DNA of 57,216 bases from Bacteroidota bacterium (GTDB lineage: Bacteria > Bacteroidota > Ignavibacteria > UBA10030 > UBA8401): the NCBI GenBank assembly GCA_030679145.1, contig JAUXTU010000030.1, positions 1 to 57,216 on the forward strand. The letters run 5' to 3'. The translations under genes and the position numbers were made by a program. The notes below the pieces were generated by a model. That model made no database searches and was not told where the DNA came from. It saw only the letters and a list, made by a program, of their open reading frames with translations. Positions 35,028 to 44,251 of the stretch are shown here, one piece after another; position 1 is the first letter of the stretch; every line of letters starts with the position of its first letter.

Positions 35028-37946
35028 TTAAAAATTAATTTCAAAACCAAATTCGATACGCCGTGGTTCGGAATACCAAGTAGGTCGTGCATCCACCTCG
35101 TTGAGCGTGAACAGGCCTTCCTGTTGTAGTTTATCACGAAGTAATTCTTCATCCCGTATACTGCGTGCATTATAGGTCGCTCTTCCTGTTGATGAATATA
35201 CATCCACCTCATTGGTAAGATCGAACACATTGTTCACTTTTAAAAAGAAAGTAGTGTTTATTCCAACAAAGGAAAACATCTTTTGTGCTTTCAAATCTAA
35301 GTTCCATTGTGTTGGTTTCCGTTCTGCGTTCAGGAATTCCCGAACAGCAATATCTCTTCGTTCTACAAAAACGGGTGTAAATGGCAATCCGTTGGAGAAT
35401 GAACCAATGAACGATAAACTCCAATTAGAAACTTCTTGCAATGTCAACACAGCATTCAGTGTATGCGTCTGGTCCCAATCCAATGAGATGATCTTTCGTT
35501 CAATGAATTCCACCGGTTCTCCGCCAATGCTCGTTGCCGTCTGTATCAGTTGTATGAATTCAGGATCAGAAGAACTTCCTTTTGCGATCTGAAGACTGTA
35601 GTTCACAAATCCGCTGATGAAACCATTTCCTCCATACCGTAATGCTACTGTAAGCCCTCGAACATTCCCATAATCGCGGTTGATATAACGACGATACGCA
35701 ACGTTATCAACCGTTGACAATGCTTCTATACCAAGCAAATTTTTCACATCCTTGTAAAATGCAGTGACGTCAACTGCAACGTCCTCTGTAAGACCTTGCT
35801 GCATTCCTATTTCGTATGCAATGGTTCGTTCCGGTTTTAATGTGGCATTGCCAAGTGTTAATCCCTCAAGCTGCAGTGCGGTCAGCACATGGAGTGGCTC
35901 GTTGTACAATTTTTGAAAACTCGGCATTTGGAAGAAGTGACCGTAGGCTACGTGAAATACTCCCGTTACAGAAATTGGAAATGACAAACCAAATCGCGGG
36001 CTCAGCTGATATTGCCATGGAGCTTCCTTTAGATTGACGGCACTTCCGAGAGAGTATGATTCAACGCGAGGATTATTGATCACTTTTTCATTTGGCTGGA
36101 AGGCATCGAGACGTATTCCAAGATTCATGATCACATCGCCCAATTCAACTTTGTCTTGAAGATACGCGGCCACTTCTAACGGGCGAATAGTATAATCACG
36201 ATACCGAGTTACTTCACTGTCGGAGACTGAACGATATCGTTGAATGCTCAATGTGTCCCAATAGTTTATCATTGATGTCCAATAATCATTCCACGATAAA
36301 TTGTTTCCCTTAATTGCAGTTGTCCATTTTTTTTCACTCCAATCATCTGTTTCAACCGGACCGCGAGAATACGTGTTGATGTCATGCTGCTTTACTTCAA
36401 AACCCATTTTAATGAACTGCGTTCTATCCGCCTGCCAATTTGCATCACCGTTCACTAAATATAATTTGCGGTAGTTCTTCAGATCACTTCCTCGATAGAT
36501 TCCTCCTGTTGTGCCGAGCGAAAATCCTTCAGACGAAGAAGAGATCGGCTGGATCCCAACATCGCCGGGATATCGAGCAATTCGGTTATCTTTGCGATAA
36601 TATGAATCACCCCAGTTATATTGATATGAACCGCGAATGTTATAAAAGAAATTTTCAGAAGGAGTGTGTGCCCATGAAACAAAATGATGGAATGATTGCG
36701 ATACTGATGTTGATGGTTCATCCGGTTGATACCGCCGGTTTGCACCGCCACCGCGAGATTCTCCTTCTGCAAAGAATAGTTGATACGACAAACGAAGATC
36801 AGAAGAGAAAAAATAATCAAGCTTGCCGTGCAGTGAAAGATTCTGTGATGTATTTAATGGACCCTTTGAACCATCACCGGTCGAAAGAGAATCAGGAATA
36901 TTTATTGCCCCTGCTTGTTGGATTGCCGTAAAATGTTCGCCGTACCACCGCTGATATGCTGCAATTTTCCATCCGTCTAAAGCTGTGAATCTCTTTTCAT
37001 ACCAGAGATAACTTTCGTTGTTCTGCAATCTGCCGGAAGCATAAAAACTCAGTTTTTGCGGAAAAATAGGTCCCGACACACTTGCTTGCACGTCGCGATT
37101 TGCTAAAGGATTTATCTTATCAATTGCCAAAAATGTAGAAGTATTTCCACTATACCATTCTCCCGCTTGAGCACGGACGTTGAATGTAAAACTTTCTGCC
37201 GCAGATTTTGTTACAATGTTCACAATTCCGGATTGTGCTGAGCCATATTCTGCATTGAATGTTCCGCTGATCACTTCTACTTGTTGAACAACTGAGTTTT
37301 CAATCTGCACATTGTTCCCGCCATCCTGACTGAAAGAATTTGTAACGTTCACTCCGTCAATAATATATCCCACTTCACGAGATCTACCGCCGCGAAAATG
37401 TAACGCACCATCGGATCCTTGTACCACGCCGGCCTGCAATGCAATCACTTCACCAACTTCCGTAACAGGCATTGCTTCAATTTGACCCGCTGAAACAACA
37501 GCGGCAGAAAATGTTCTGTCCTTTGTTACGATCGGTACATCCGCCTGAACAAGAACAACATCCATTTGAATATTATCCGGCACAAGTTGAACATCACGTT
37601 TTGCCGTTAAATCAACATTCACCTCAATATCACGAACAGTGATGTTGTGATAACCGATGAAGCGGATGATGAGAGTATATTTTCCCGGTGAAAGATTGAT
37701 CAATGAATAATATCCGTCCGGATCACATACTGTACCTCGGGTAGTCCCTTCAATTTGAATACTTGCTCCAACGAGACCCTCACCGGTGCTTTTATCGGTG
37801 ATCCTTCCACTGATCTTCCCTGTCGTTCCGGCATTCAGATACGTTACGGCTAAAAAAGAGATACAGAAGAAAAACCTCATTTGGCGCACAAAATATTGCA
37901 TTGTATTGTGCTTAAACGATGGAAAATGAATATCAAAAGATTTCAC
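35028..37946 (-). CDS. TonB-dependent receptor with carboxypeptidase-D-like N-terminal domain
   Basis: 972 residues; an internal Met16 (ATG at 37901) gives a cleaner signal peptide and may be the true start. Residues about 44-125 form a CarboxypepD_reg-like beta-sandwich (GKISGRITDKSTGEGLVGASI). The plug domain follows (VSAGQIEAMPVTEVGEVIALQAGVVQG, then LHFRGGRSREVGYIIDGVNVTN), then a beta-barrel ending ...RRIEFGFEINF with a terminal aromatic. Such receptors import large or scarce substrates using TonB energy. This is the first gene of a five-gene operon, with palindrome D 156 bases upstream. The substrate is unknown. Confidence 0.92.
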   Translation of the reverse strand: MKSFDIHFPSFKHNTMQYFVRQMRFFFCISFLAVTYLNAGTTGKISGRITDKSTGEGLVGASIQIEGTTRGTVCDPDGYYSLINLSPGKYTLIIRFIGYHNITVRDIEVNVDLTAKRDVQLVPDNIQMDVVLVQADVPIVTKDRTFSAAVVSAGQIEAMPVTEVGEVIALQAGVVQGSDGALHFRGGRSREVGYIIDGVNVTNSFSQDGGNNVQIENSVVQQVEVISGTFNAEYGSAQSGIVNIVTKSAAESFTFNVRAQAGEWYSGNTSTFLAIDKINPLANRDVQASVSGPIFPQKLSFYASGRLQNNESYLWYEKRFTALDGWKIAAYQRWYGEHFTAIQQAGAINIPDSLSTGDGSKGPLNTSQNLSLHGKLDYFFSSDLRLSYQLFFAEGESRGGGANRRYQPDEPSTSVSQSFHHFVSWAHTPSENFFYNIRGSYQYNWGDSYYRKDNRIARYPGDVGIQPISSSSEGFSLGTTGGIYRGSDLKNYRKLYLVNGDANWQADRTQFIKMGFEVKQHDINTYSRGPVETDDWSEKKWTTAIKGNNLSWNDYWTSMINYWDTLSIQRYRSVSDSEVTRYRDYTIRPLEVAAYLQDKVELGDVIMNLGIRLDAFQPNEKVINNPRVESYSLGSAVNLKEAPWQYQLSPRFGLSFPISVTGVFHVAYGHFFQMPSFQKLYNEPLHVLTALQLEGLTLGNATLKPERTIAYEIGMQQGLTEDVAVDVTAFYKDVKNLLGIEALSTVDNVAYRRYINRDYGNVRGLTVALRYGGNGFISGFVNYSLQIAKGSSSDPEFIQLIQTATSIGGEPVEFIERKIISLDWDQTHTLNAVLTLQEVSNWSLSFIGSFSNGLPFTPVFVERRDIAVREFLNAERKPTQWNLDLKAQKMFSFVGINTTFFLKVNNVFDLTNEVDVYSSTGRATYNARSIRDEELLRDKLQQEGLFTLNEVDARPTWYSEPRRIEFGFEINF

Positions 37947-38097
37947 GAGACTATTATTTGTTGTATGAAGGTTGATTAACGCTGACTGAAGTTATGGAAC
38001 TGATAAAACCATGCATTTGTATTCTATAAAAACAGGAATTAGTATGAAGAATGCATAAAAACTCATTTAGATATTACCTTTTTGCATACCAATGAAC

Positions 38098-38118
38098 AAT
38101 CCCACGTTCGTGGTATCT
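38098..38118. promoter_or_regulatory. Palindromic operator D (CCACGTTCGTGG)
   Basis: Palindrome at 38102-38113 in the context AATGAACAATCCCACG-TT-CGTGGTATC, 156 bases before the TonB-receptor start. It shares ATGAACAATCCCACGT with site A. Confidence 0.72.
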
Positions 38119-38189
38119 TCTAAGAAGTACTAATCGAGAGGAGAAAATGGTAATTGTTGCTGTGATAAGCCCTTAATATCTATGTAAAT

Positions 38190-39065
38190 CTAAAAAATTA
38201 TTTCTGCAATAACGGGATAATGGTCAGACGGAAGATATCCGTCAAACGAATCCGATAGAGTACCATGCGATAAGACCGACATTCCTTTTTTCACAAAAAT
38301 AAAATCGATCGGAGCAGCAGGCTTAGCATTGATATCAAATCCGGTGAATGTTCCTTTGGGACCGTGCAGTACACTTTTGGATATTGTCCGTGTATCAACC
38401 AATTGGATGGTATAACTGGTATCTGGTGATGAAATAATTCTATAAGGATCTGAATCCGGCAAAGAATTAAAATCACCCGTAAGTATTACGGGATAATTAC
38501 CACAGACCAATTGCATTCTTTTTTTAATAAGTTTTGCACTTTCCAGTCTCGCTTTTTTCCCTTCGTTATCTAAATGAGTGTTGAATAAATAAAAGATTGT
38601 ATTGGTTCGTTTATCGTTCATTTTTCCATACGTCACAACCCTTTGATATGCCGCATCCCAACCTAATCCCGGGTGTTCGGGTGTTGGTGAACACCAAAAC
38701 GTTGATGTAGCTACAGTATCAAATCTATCTTTTCTATAGAGAATTGCAGAAAATTCTCCCGCTTGTTTACCATCATCACGACCAACTCCAAACCAGCCAT
38801 ACTCCGGTAACGATTGAGATATAAAATCTAACTGATGCTTTTGTGCTTCTTGGAAACCAACAATGTCAGCTTTATGGAACCTGATCATACTCACAAGACT
38901 GGCTCTTCGGTTCATCCATATATTTGGACCGTCGTTTGGACTATCAAGTCTAATATTGAATGTCATCACCCTCATCGGTTCTGGTGTTGAATGTAATCCG
39001 CTGAATAAAAAAATGAATAGGAACGCAATCAAATTATATAATACCGGTGAGTGATATTTTTTCAT
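38190..39065 (-). CDS. Secreted endonuclease/exonuclease/phosphatase (EEP) family hydrolase
   Basis: 291 residues with a signal peptide (LYNLIAFLFIFLFSGLHS). EEP motifs are in order: MTFNIRLDS, IVGFQEA with the metal-binding Glu, FNTHLDNEG, ILTGDFNSLPDS and the terminal SDHYPV catalytic Asp-His. Family members are nucleases, phosphodiesterases, inositol phosphatases and sphingomyelinase-like phospholipases. An exported copy is more likely to act on extracellular phosphodiesters. It lies 42 bases after the response-regulator gene, probably in the same transcript, and so may belong to the same regulon as the secreted LamG-phosphatase. The precise substrate cannot be assigned. Confidence 0.88.
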   Translation of the reverse strand: MKKYHSPVLYNLIAFLFIFLFSGLHSTPEPMRVMTFNIRLDSPNDGPNIWMNRRASLVSMIRFHKADIVGFQEAQKHQLDFISQSLPEYGWFGVGRDDGKQAGEFSAILYRKDRFDTVATSTFWCSPTPEHPGLGWDAAYQRVVTYGKMNDKRTNTIFYLFNTHLDNEGKKARLESAKLIKKRMQLVCGNYPVILTGDFNSLPDSDPYRIISSPDTSYTIQLVDTRTISKSVLHGPKGTFTGFDINAKPAAPIDFIFVKKGMSVLSHGTLSDSFDGYLPSDHYPVIAEIIF

Positions 39066-39107
39066 AGAGATGTAGGTTTTCGTTTGGCGTAAGAGATTAC
39101 TATGCTG

Positions 39108-39776
39108 TTATAATAAATTCTCTTTATATACTTTTGAAACAGCACTGGAGCGTGTGTTAACGTGAAGTTTGGTGTAAATATTTTTTAGATGCGTATTAAC
39201 CGTGTGAAAGCTAAGAAATAGTTTGTCGGCAATTTGTTGTATGGTAAGACCAGAAACCATTCGTTGCAATATTTCTTTTTCTCGTTCTGTTAATCCATAG
39301 TCTGATTTTTTAGGTTTGAACTGCGCGAACATTTCAAGCACTTTATGAGCAATGGGCATATTCATTGGAGCGCCGCCCGCAAGAACTTCTTTGATAGAAT
39401 CGATGATTTTTTTCGGAGAAGAATCTTTAAGCAGATACCCTGAAGCACCGGCGCAGAGAGCATTGAATACTTTATCGTTATCATCATACACTGTAAGAAT
39501 AACAATATGAACATTTGGTAAGAAGATTTTAAATTTTTCAATTCCATCAATCCCGCTCATTCCCGGTAATCCGATATCCGATAAAATAACTTCGGGAGAG
39601 TGATCGCTGCTGAGAAGAGCTAATGCCTCTTCGCACGTGGCGAATGTGTGAGGACAATGCATACCGTGTGTATTATTAATCAAACTGGATAATGATTTAC
39701 GATACCTTGTATTATCTTCAATGACCCATATAGTAATCGGTTTCGTCAACTCATCCTTTCGCACTGTGTGTTTCAT
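39108..39776 (-). CDS. NarL/FixJ-family response regulator
   Basis: 222 residues. The receiver has acidic pocket Glu20/Asp21, phospho-acceptor Asp67 (ILSDIGLPG), Thr95 and Lys117. A LuxR/GerE helix-turn-helix occupies about 160-205 (LTEREKEILQRM ... HTVNTHLKNIYTKLHV). It is encoded 95 bases after the propeller sensor kinase and is its obvious partner. Palindrome E lies 50 bases upstream of its start. NarL-type dimers bind inverted heptamers spaced by two bases, the geometry of all five palindromes found here. I infer that this regulator binds them and controls its own gene. Confidence 0.92.
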   Translation of the reverse strand: MKHTVRKDELTKPITIWVIEDNTRYRKSLSSLINNTHGMHCPHTFATCEEALALLSSDHSPEVILSDIGLPGMSGIDGIEKFKIFLPNVHIVILTVYDDNDKVFNALCAGASGYLLKDSSPKKIIDSIKEVLAGGAPMNMPIAHKVLEMFAQFKPKKSDYGLTEREKEILQRMVSGLTIQQIADKLFLSFHTVNTHLKNIYTKLHVNTRSSAVSKVYKENLL

Positions 39777-39821
39777 ACAAATATTCTCATTGTAAAAATA
39801 GTATCTTAAACTGCGGTACGC

Positions 39822-39841
39822 TATACCACGTTCGTGTCATA
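39822..39841. promoter_or_regulatory. Palindromic operator E (CCACGTTCGTGT)
   Basis: TACCACG-TT-CGTGTCA at 39824-39839 (core 39826-39837) differs by one core base from the consensus. It is oriented opposite to sites A-D and placed 50 bases before the response-regulator ATG, as expected for autoregulation. Confidence 0.65.
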
Positions 39842-39871
39842 TTTTATCAAACCATTCTGCGACTGAAATAA

Positions 39872-42800
39872 TTATATATTTTTCGTGGATATAGATAATT
39901 CTAGACGTGTTCCCTTTTCTTCTTCACTAGTCAATACAATCGTAGCCTGGATTTTTTCTGCACGATGGTAAATATTCGCCAATCCGTTGTTTTTCTTTAC
40001 ACTCTGAACATTAAAACCAACCCCATTATCCTGAATGACAATTCGTACATGATTGCCATTCTTCGCTGCTTCAATACTGCACTGCGTTGCTTTGGAGTGA
40101 CGGACAACATTGGTCAACGTTTCCTTGTAAATAAGGAAAATATGCCGGCGTACTTCCAGATCAAATGTATCAAAACGGATATCCGGCGAAACATCGAACG
40201 TCCAATGTATTCCCACCAGAATTTTTGATGCGGTTTCCTTCATTTTAAAGATGATATCTTCGCCAATATCATGTTTGGGATTGATAAACCAAATAATATC
40301 TCTGATTGCTTCAACCGTTTCTTTTGCTGTTCTGCTGATATCGGATGAAAGCTCGCGCTCTTTTTCAGTAAACACTTTGCTTTGCATCAGCATTTGGCTG
40401 TCAACACTGATACTGCTTAGATTGCTTCCGATCTCGTCATGAAGATCGCTTGCAATATTGAAACGAATCCGCTCGATCTCTAGCAACTGATTTACTCTAT
40501 ATTCATAGATCAGAATACCTCCCGACAGTAAAAAGACGAGAACAAGCAGTTTGAACCACCACGTCATCCACCATGCCGGTAAAATAACGATCTTCAATAC
40601 TATTGGCTGACCCCACACGCCATCCGTATTGCTTGCTTTTACAAGAAAGGAATATGTTCCTTGTTGAATGTTCGTATAAAATGCTGTTCTGCGAATTCCG
40701 GAATTCACCCATTGTGGGTCAACTCCTTCAAGCATATACTCAAATTGATGTTTATGAAGCGGTGCCAGATCCAACACGGTAAATTCTATGGAGAAAAAAT
40801 TCTCGTCATGATTAAGGATAATTTCTTTTGTCTCAGTGAGCGATTGCTGCAGAGAAGCTTCTTTGTCGAATATTTTGAACGATGTTATCGCGACAATTGG
40901 CGGGACTGAATCTATTTTAATAGAATCAGGATGGAAGGAAACAAATCCATTGATGCCTCCAAAATACATCACTCTTTTTTTATTTTTATAGTATGCTCGC
41001 CAGTTAAACTGATTGTGAACAATTCCATCAGATTCATCATACACTCTGAATGTTTCTGTGTTCGGATTAAATTTTGCAAGACCGTTCATTGTACTGATCC
41101 ATAAAAAACCATGATCATCTTCCAGTATTCCAAAAACAACATCATTAGGAAGTCCGTTGAACATGGAATACCGATGGAATTTTCCCGTGACTTTATCGAA
41201 TTTATTGAATCCACCGCTATGAGTTCCCAGCCAAATATATCCATGTGAATCTTCGGTAATTGCTGTAATCTTGCTTGAACTGATGCTGGAAGGATCGTTT
41301 CCATCCGGCATATATTGGTTCAATATTTTTGTCTTTGGATTATAGCGGAACAAACCATCAAGCCATGTTCCGATCCATAATGTTCCGTCTCGATCTTCGA
41401 ATAACGCATTGGGAGAAAAAGTCTTTGGCAGAGTTATCCCGTTTATGATGTCGGGCAAATATATTTTAAATGTTTCACGCTTTCGGTCAAAAATCTGCAA
41501 CCCGCCTTCGGATGCAACAAGTAACTCTTCCTGCGTTGTTTCCAGTACTTGCTGTACCCAATTGTTACGAAGACTGGTCGTGTCGTGTTCATTGTGAAAA
41601 TAATGTTCCATTCGATTTGCTTTTGGATGAAACTTGTTCAGACCACCACCCGTTGTTCCAATCCAGAGAATTCCATCCTGATCTTCATAGATTGACGTAA
41701 TGACATTATTACTTAATGTGTTCGCGCTATTTTTACTATCCTGTGTATGATGTGTTATGGTTTTATTCCGAAGATCGATCTGATCAAGTCCATTCCCTCC
41801 CAATCCTACCCACAACATTTCATTCACTCCCTCATAAATACTGCTGATCACCCTTCCATGGAGACTAGTCGGGCGTAACGGAAGGTGACGATATTGATAA
41901 AATGGTTGAGTGACGGGAAGCTTTGCCAGCCCATCCTCAGTTCCTACCCAAATATTATTTTGACGGTCTTCATACAACCAGCGAATACGGTCAGAGATAA
42001 TTGAAGTAAGGTTATCATTTTCACGCCGAAGATGTAATACCTGCGGCGAAGCAGTGCCAACATCTTCAACAAGAAAAAGTCCGGCATACTCATAAGTCCC
42101 AACCCACAATCTTCCCAGTCGATCTTTAAGTATTTGGCTTACGGGAGTCGTGAGCAATGGCTGGACCTTTTTTGGAATTTCAGGGAAATGATTCCAGCGT
42201 TGCAACGCTACATCAAAACGATCAAATCCTGATTGCGTGCCGACCCAGAAACCAATATTTCTATCATTAAAGATCGAGAGAACGATGTTATTTGAAATTG
42301 TATTGTTATCAGACGGTTGATTGGTAAACTGAAGGATTGTTTGCGTTTCATAATTGAACTTTAATAATCCCGCATCTCCGGTTCCAACCCAGAGATTTTT
42401 TTTGTCATCTTCCACAATACACATGATGTTGTTGGATGGAAATGGACGACTGTTAGGAAAATTCTTGCGATAAGAAATAATTTTTTGTGTTTTCAGATCT
42501 AATTTGTTCAATCCTCCATTCACGGTGCCGAACCAAATAAACCCTTTACTGTCTTCAAACATACATTGGATATAATCATCTGCGGATTCCGCACCATCAA
42601 TGCGCGTGAACGTTTCCTGATGATTGTTATACAAACATAATCCACCGCCCCACGTGCCAACTAACAGCGTTCCGTCGGAACTTTCTAACAATGAGTTCAC
42701 ATAATTTTCCGGAAGCGATTTTTTTTGAGAAGGATCATGTTTATAGTGCTTAAACGATTGTCCATCGTACCGATTAAGACCGTCTTTTGTCGCAATCCAT

Positions 42801-43015
42801 AAAAATCCATCCTTCGTTTGTATGATATTGTTGATGGAATTATTAGAGAGACCGTTTTCTATAGTAAACCGTCCAAACATCATCGATCGGAATTGTGCGA
42901 CGGCTGGTATGCACAGTTCAAAAAAAATTGCAATTACAGTTACGATCTGTCGATAACGCATAGTTAAAAAAGTTTGCCGTACCTTTAAATGAAAAAACCT
43001 TGCGAGGTAATGCAT
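39872..43015 (-). CDS. Two-component-regulator propeller sensor histidine kinase (HisKA_3 type)
   Basis: 1047 residues. The signal peptide (Met1 or Met19, ATG at 42961) leads into a periplasmic domain of repeated Reg_prop blades (FLWIATKDGLNRYD, FIWFGTVNGGLNKLD, ILWIGTTGGGLNKF and others) to about residue 690. A Y_Y_Y domain follows (FTVLDLAPLHKHQFEYMLEG ... GTYSFLVKASN), then a membrane segment near 805-830. The kinase is HisKA_3: His859 in DLHDEIGSN, N-box LTNVVRHSKA and G-boxes DNGVGFN and NGLANI. This architecture resembles Bacteroidota hybrid sensors of glycan breakdown products, but the output domain is on a separate NarL-type protein encoded just downstream. The ligand is unknown. Confidence 0.93.
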   Translation of the reverse strand: MHYLARFFHLKVRQTFLTMRYRQIVTVIAIFFELCIPAVAQFRSMMFGRFTIENGLSNNSINNIIQTKDGFLWIATKDGLNRYDGQSFKHYKHDPSQKKSLPENYVNSLLESSDGTLLVGTWGGGLCLYNNHQETFTRIDGAESADDYIQCMFEDSKGFIWFGTVNGGLNKLDLKTQKIISYRKNFPNSRPFPSNNIMCIVEDDKKNLWVGTGDAGLLKFNYETQTILQFTNQPSDNNTISNNIVLSIFNDRNIGFWVGTQSGFDRFDVALQRWNHFPEIPKKVQPLLTTPVSQILKDRLGRLWVGTYEYAGLFLVEDVGTASPQVLHLRRENDNLTSIISDRIRWLYEDRQNNIWVGTEDGLAKLPVTQPFYQYRHLPLRPTSLHGRVISSIYEGVNEMLWVGLGGNGLDQIDLRNKTITHHTQDSKNSANTLSNNVITSIYEDQDGILWIGTTGGGLNKFHPKANRMEHYFHNEHDTTSLRNNWVQQVLETTQEELLVASEGGLQIFDRKRETFKIYLPDIINGITLPKTFSPNALFEDRDGTLWIGTWLDGLFRYNPKTKILNQYMPDGNDPSSISSSKITAITEDSHGYIWLGTHSGGFNKFDKVTGKFHRYSMFNGLPNDVVFGILEDDHGFLWISTMNGLAKFNPNTETFRVYDESDGIVHNQFNWRAYYKNKKRVMYFGGINGFVSFHPDSIKIDSVPPIVAITSFKIFDKEASLQQSLTETKEIILNHDENFFSIEFTVLDLAPLHKHQFEYMLEGVDPQWVNSGIRRTAFYTNIQQGTYSFLVKASNTDGVWGQPIVLKIVILPAWWMTWWFKLLVLVFLLSGGILIYEYRVNQLLEIERIRFNIASDLHDEIGSNLSSISVDSQMLMQSKVFTEKERELSSDISRTAKETVEAIRDIIWFINPKHDIGEDIIFKMKETASKILVGIHWTFDVSPDIRFDTFDLEVRRHIFLIYKETLTNVVRHSKATQCSIEAAKNGNHVRIVIQDNGVGFNVQSVKKNNGLANIYHRAEKIQATIVLTSEEEKGTRLELSISTKNI

Positions 43016-43054
43016 CGTGCAAGGCCTTGTATACTTTGTTCAATAAAAATGATG

Positions 43055-44251
43055 TTAGATATTATTCAACGCCTGTTCAAAATCTCCAATAAGATCATTT
43101 ATTCCTTCTGCACCGACTGAGATGCGGATCATTCCGGGAGTTACTCCATGCTGTTTCAATTCCGCACTACTCATATTCACGTGCGATGAATAAACAGGAA
43201 TGCTCACTAATGTTTCCACACCGCCGAGCGACATTGCGTTAACTGCAACATTCAATGAATCGCATACTTTCGCAGCACCTTTTACCCCACCTTTCACTTC
43301 AATCAATACCATCGCACCGAATCCGCTCATCTGCTTTTTAGCAATGGAATGATCAGGATGTGACTTCAATCCTGGATAGAAAACGCGCTGAATGTTGGGA
43401 TTCTTTTCAAATCTCTTCGCTAGTTTCATTGCATTTTCCGTCTGGCGTTGAACACGAAGTTCAAATGTTTTCAAACTGCGCGATAGAAGAAATGCCGCAA
43501 AAGGATCGGCACAACCGCCCAGATATTTTGCCACATTCCGAACCTGCTTAATTGCATCTTTCTTTCCAATAACCGCACCGGCAAGAACATCGCTATGTCC
43601 GCCGATATATTTTGTCGCGCTTTCAACGATCAGATCGAATCCGATATCGAACGGTGATTGATGCAGACATGATGCAAATGTATTGTCAATCATCGTTGCA
43701 ATCTTACCGCCCGATTTTTTCTCTGCCTTCTTCACTTCAGCAATTGCTTTATACAGATCAACAATTCCTACTGTTGGATTGGTCGGCGATTCGCAGTAGA
43801 ACAGTTTTGTGTGTTGTGTTGCGAGTTTTGATATATCGGATAAAGAATTTGCATCAACATATTTCACATTCACGTTAAACTGTGGGAGCACATCGCGGAA
43901 AAATCTATACGTGCCGCCGTACAATGCCGGCGTGCTGATGATCTCATCCCCCGCTTTCACGATAGAAAGGATTGCAGTCGAGATCGCTGCCATTCCTGAT
44001 GAAAATAATGCGGATGCTTCGGCATCATTCATTTCGGCAAGTTTTTCTTCAACATCTTCTACGGACGGATTGTGATAGCGCGAATAGACATAGACGCTTG
44101 AATCACCCTGCGAATACCGCACGGCATCATTCGAATTTTCAAAACGATAGGTGGAGGTTTGATAGATTGGAGTGCTCACCGCACCTTTATACGGATAAAG
44201 TTTTTTTCCGTGTATGGCGCGAGTGGCTAAAGAAACTTTTTTCCCTTTCAT
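43055..44251 (-). CDS. PLP-dependent trans-sulfuration enzyme (cystathionine gamma-synthase/lyase family)
   Basis: 398 residues, the usual length. Tyr59 in YSRYHNPS, SSGMAAI (84-90), Asp189 (MIDNTF) and the PLP lysine Lys214 (SATKYIGGHSD) are all present. Family members make or split cystathionine or release methanethiol from methionine. Sequence features visible here do not separate these activities. Its ATG overlaps the stop of the amidase gene (TAATG), placing it last in the operon that begins at 48637. Confidence 0.9.
   Translation of the reverse strand: MKGKKVSLATRAIHGKKLYPYKGAVSTPIYQTSTYRFENSNDAVRYSQGDSSVYVYSRYHNPSVEDVEEKLAEMNDAEASALFSSGMAAISTAILSIVKAGDEIISTPALYGGTYRFFRDVLPQFNVNVKYVDANSLSDISKLATQHTKLFYCESPTNPTVGIVDLYKAIAEVKKAEKKSGGKIATMIDNTFASCLHQSPFDIGFDLIVESATKYIGGHSDVLAGAVIGKKDAIKQVRNVAKYLGGCADPFAAFLLSRSLKTFELRVQRQTENAMKLAKRFEKNPNIQRVFYPGLKSHPDHSIAKKQMSGFGAMVLIEVKGGVKGAAKVCDSLNVAVNAMSLGGVETLVSIPVYSSHVNMSSAELKQHGVTPGMIRISVGAEGINDLIGDFEQALNNI

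Noticed and set aside
36440..36931. 163-residue plus-strand frame
   Set aside because: Fully antisense to the TonB-receptor barrel, no ribosome binding site and low-complexity sequence.
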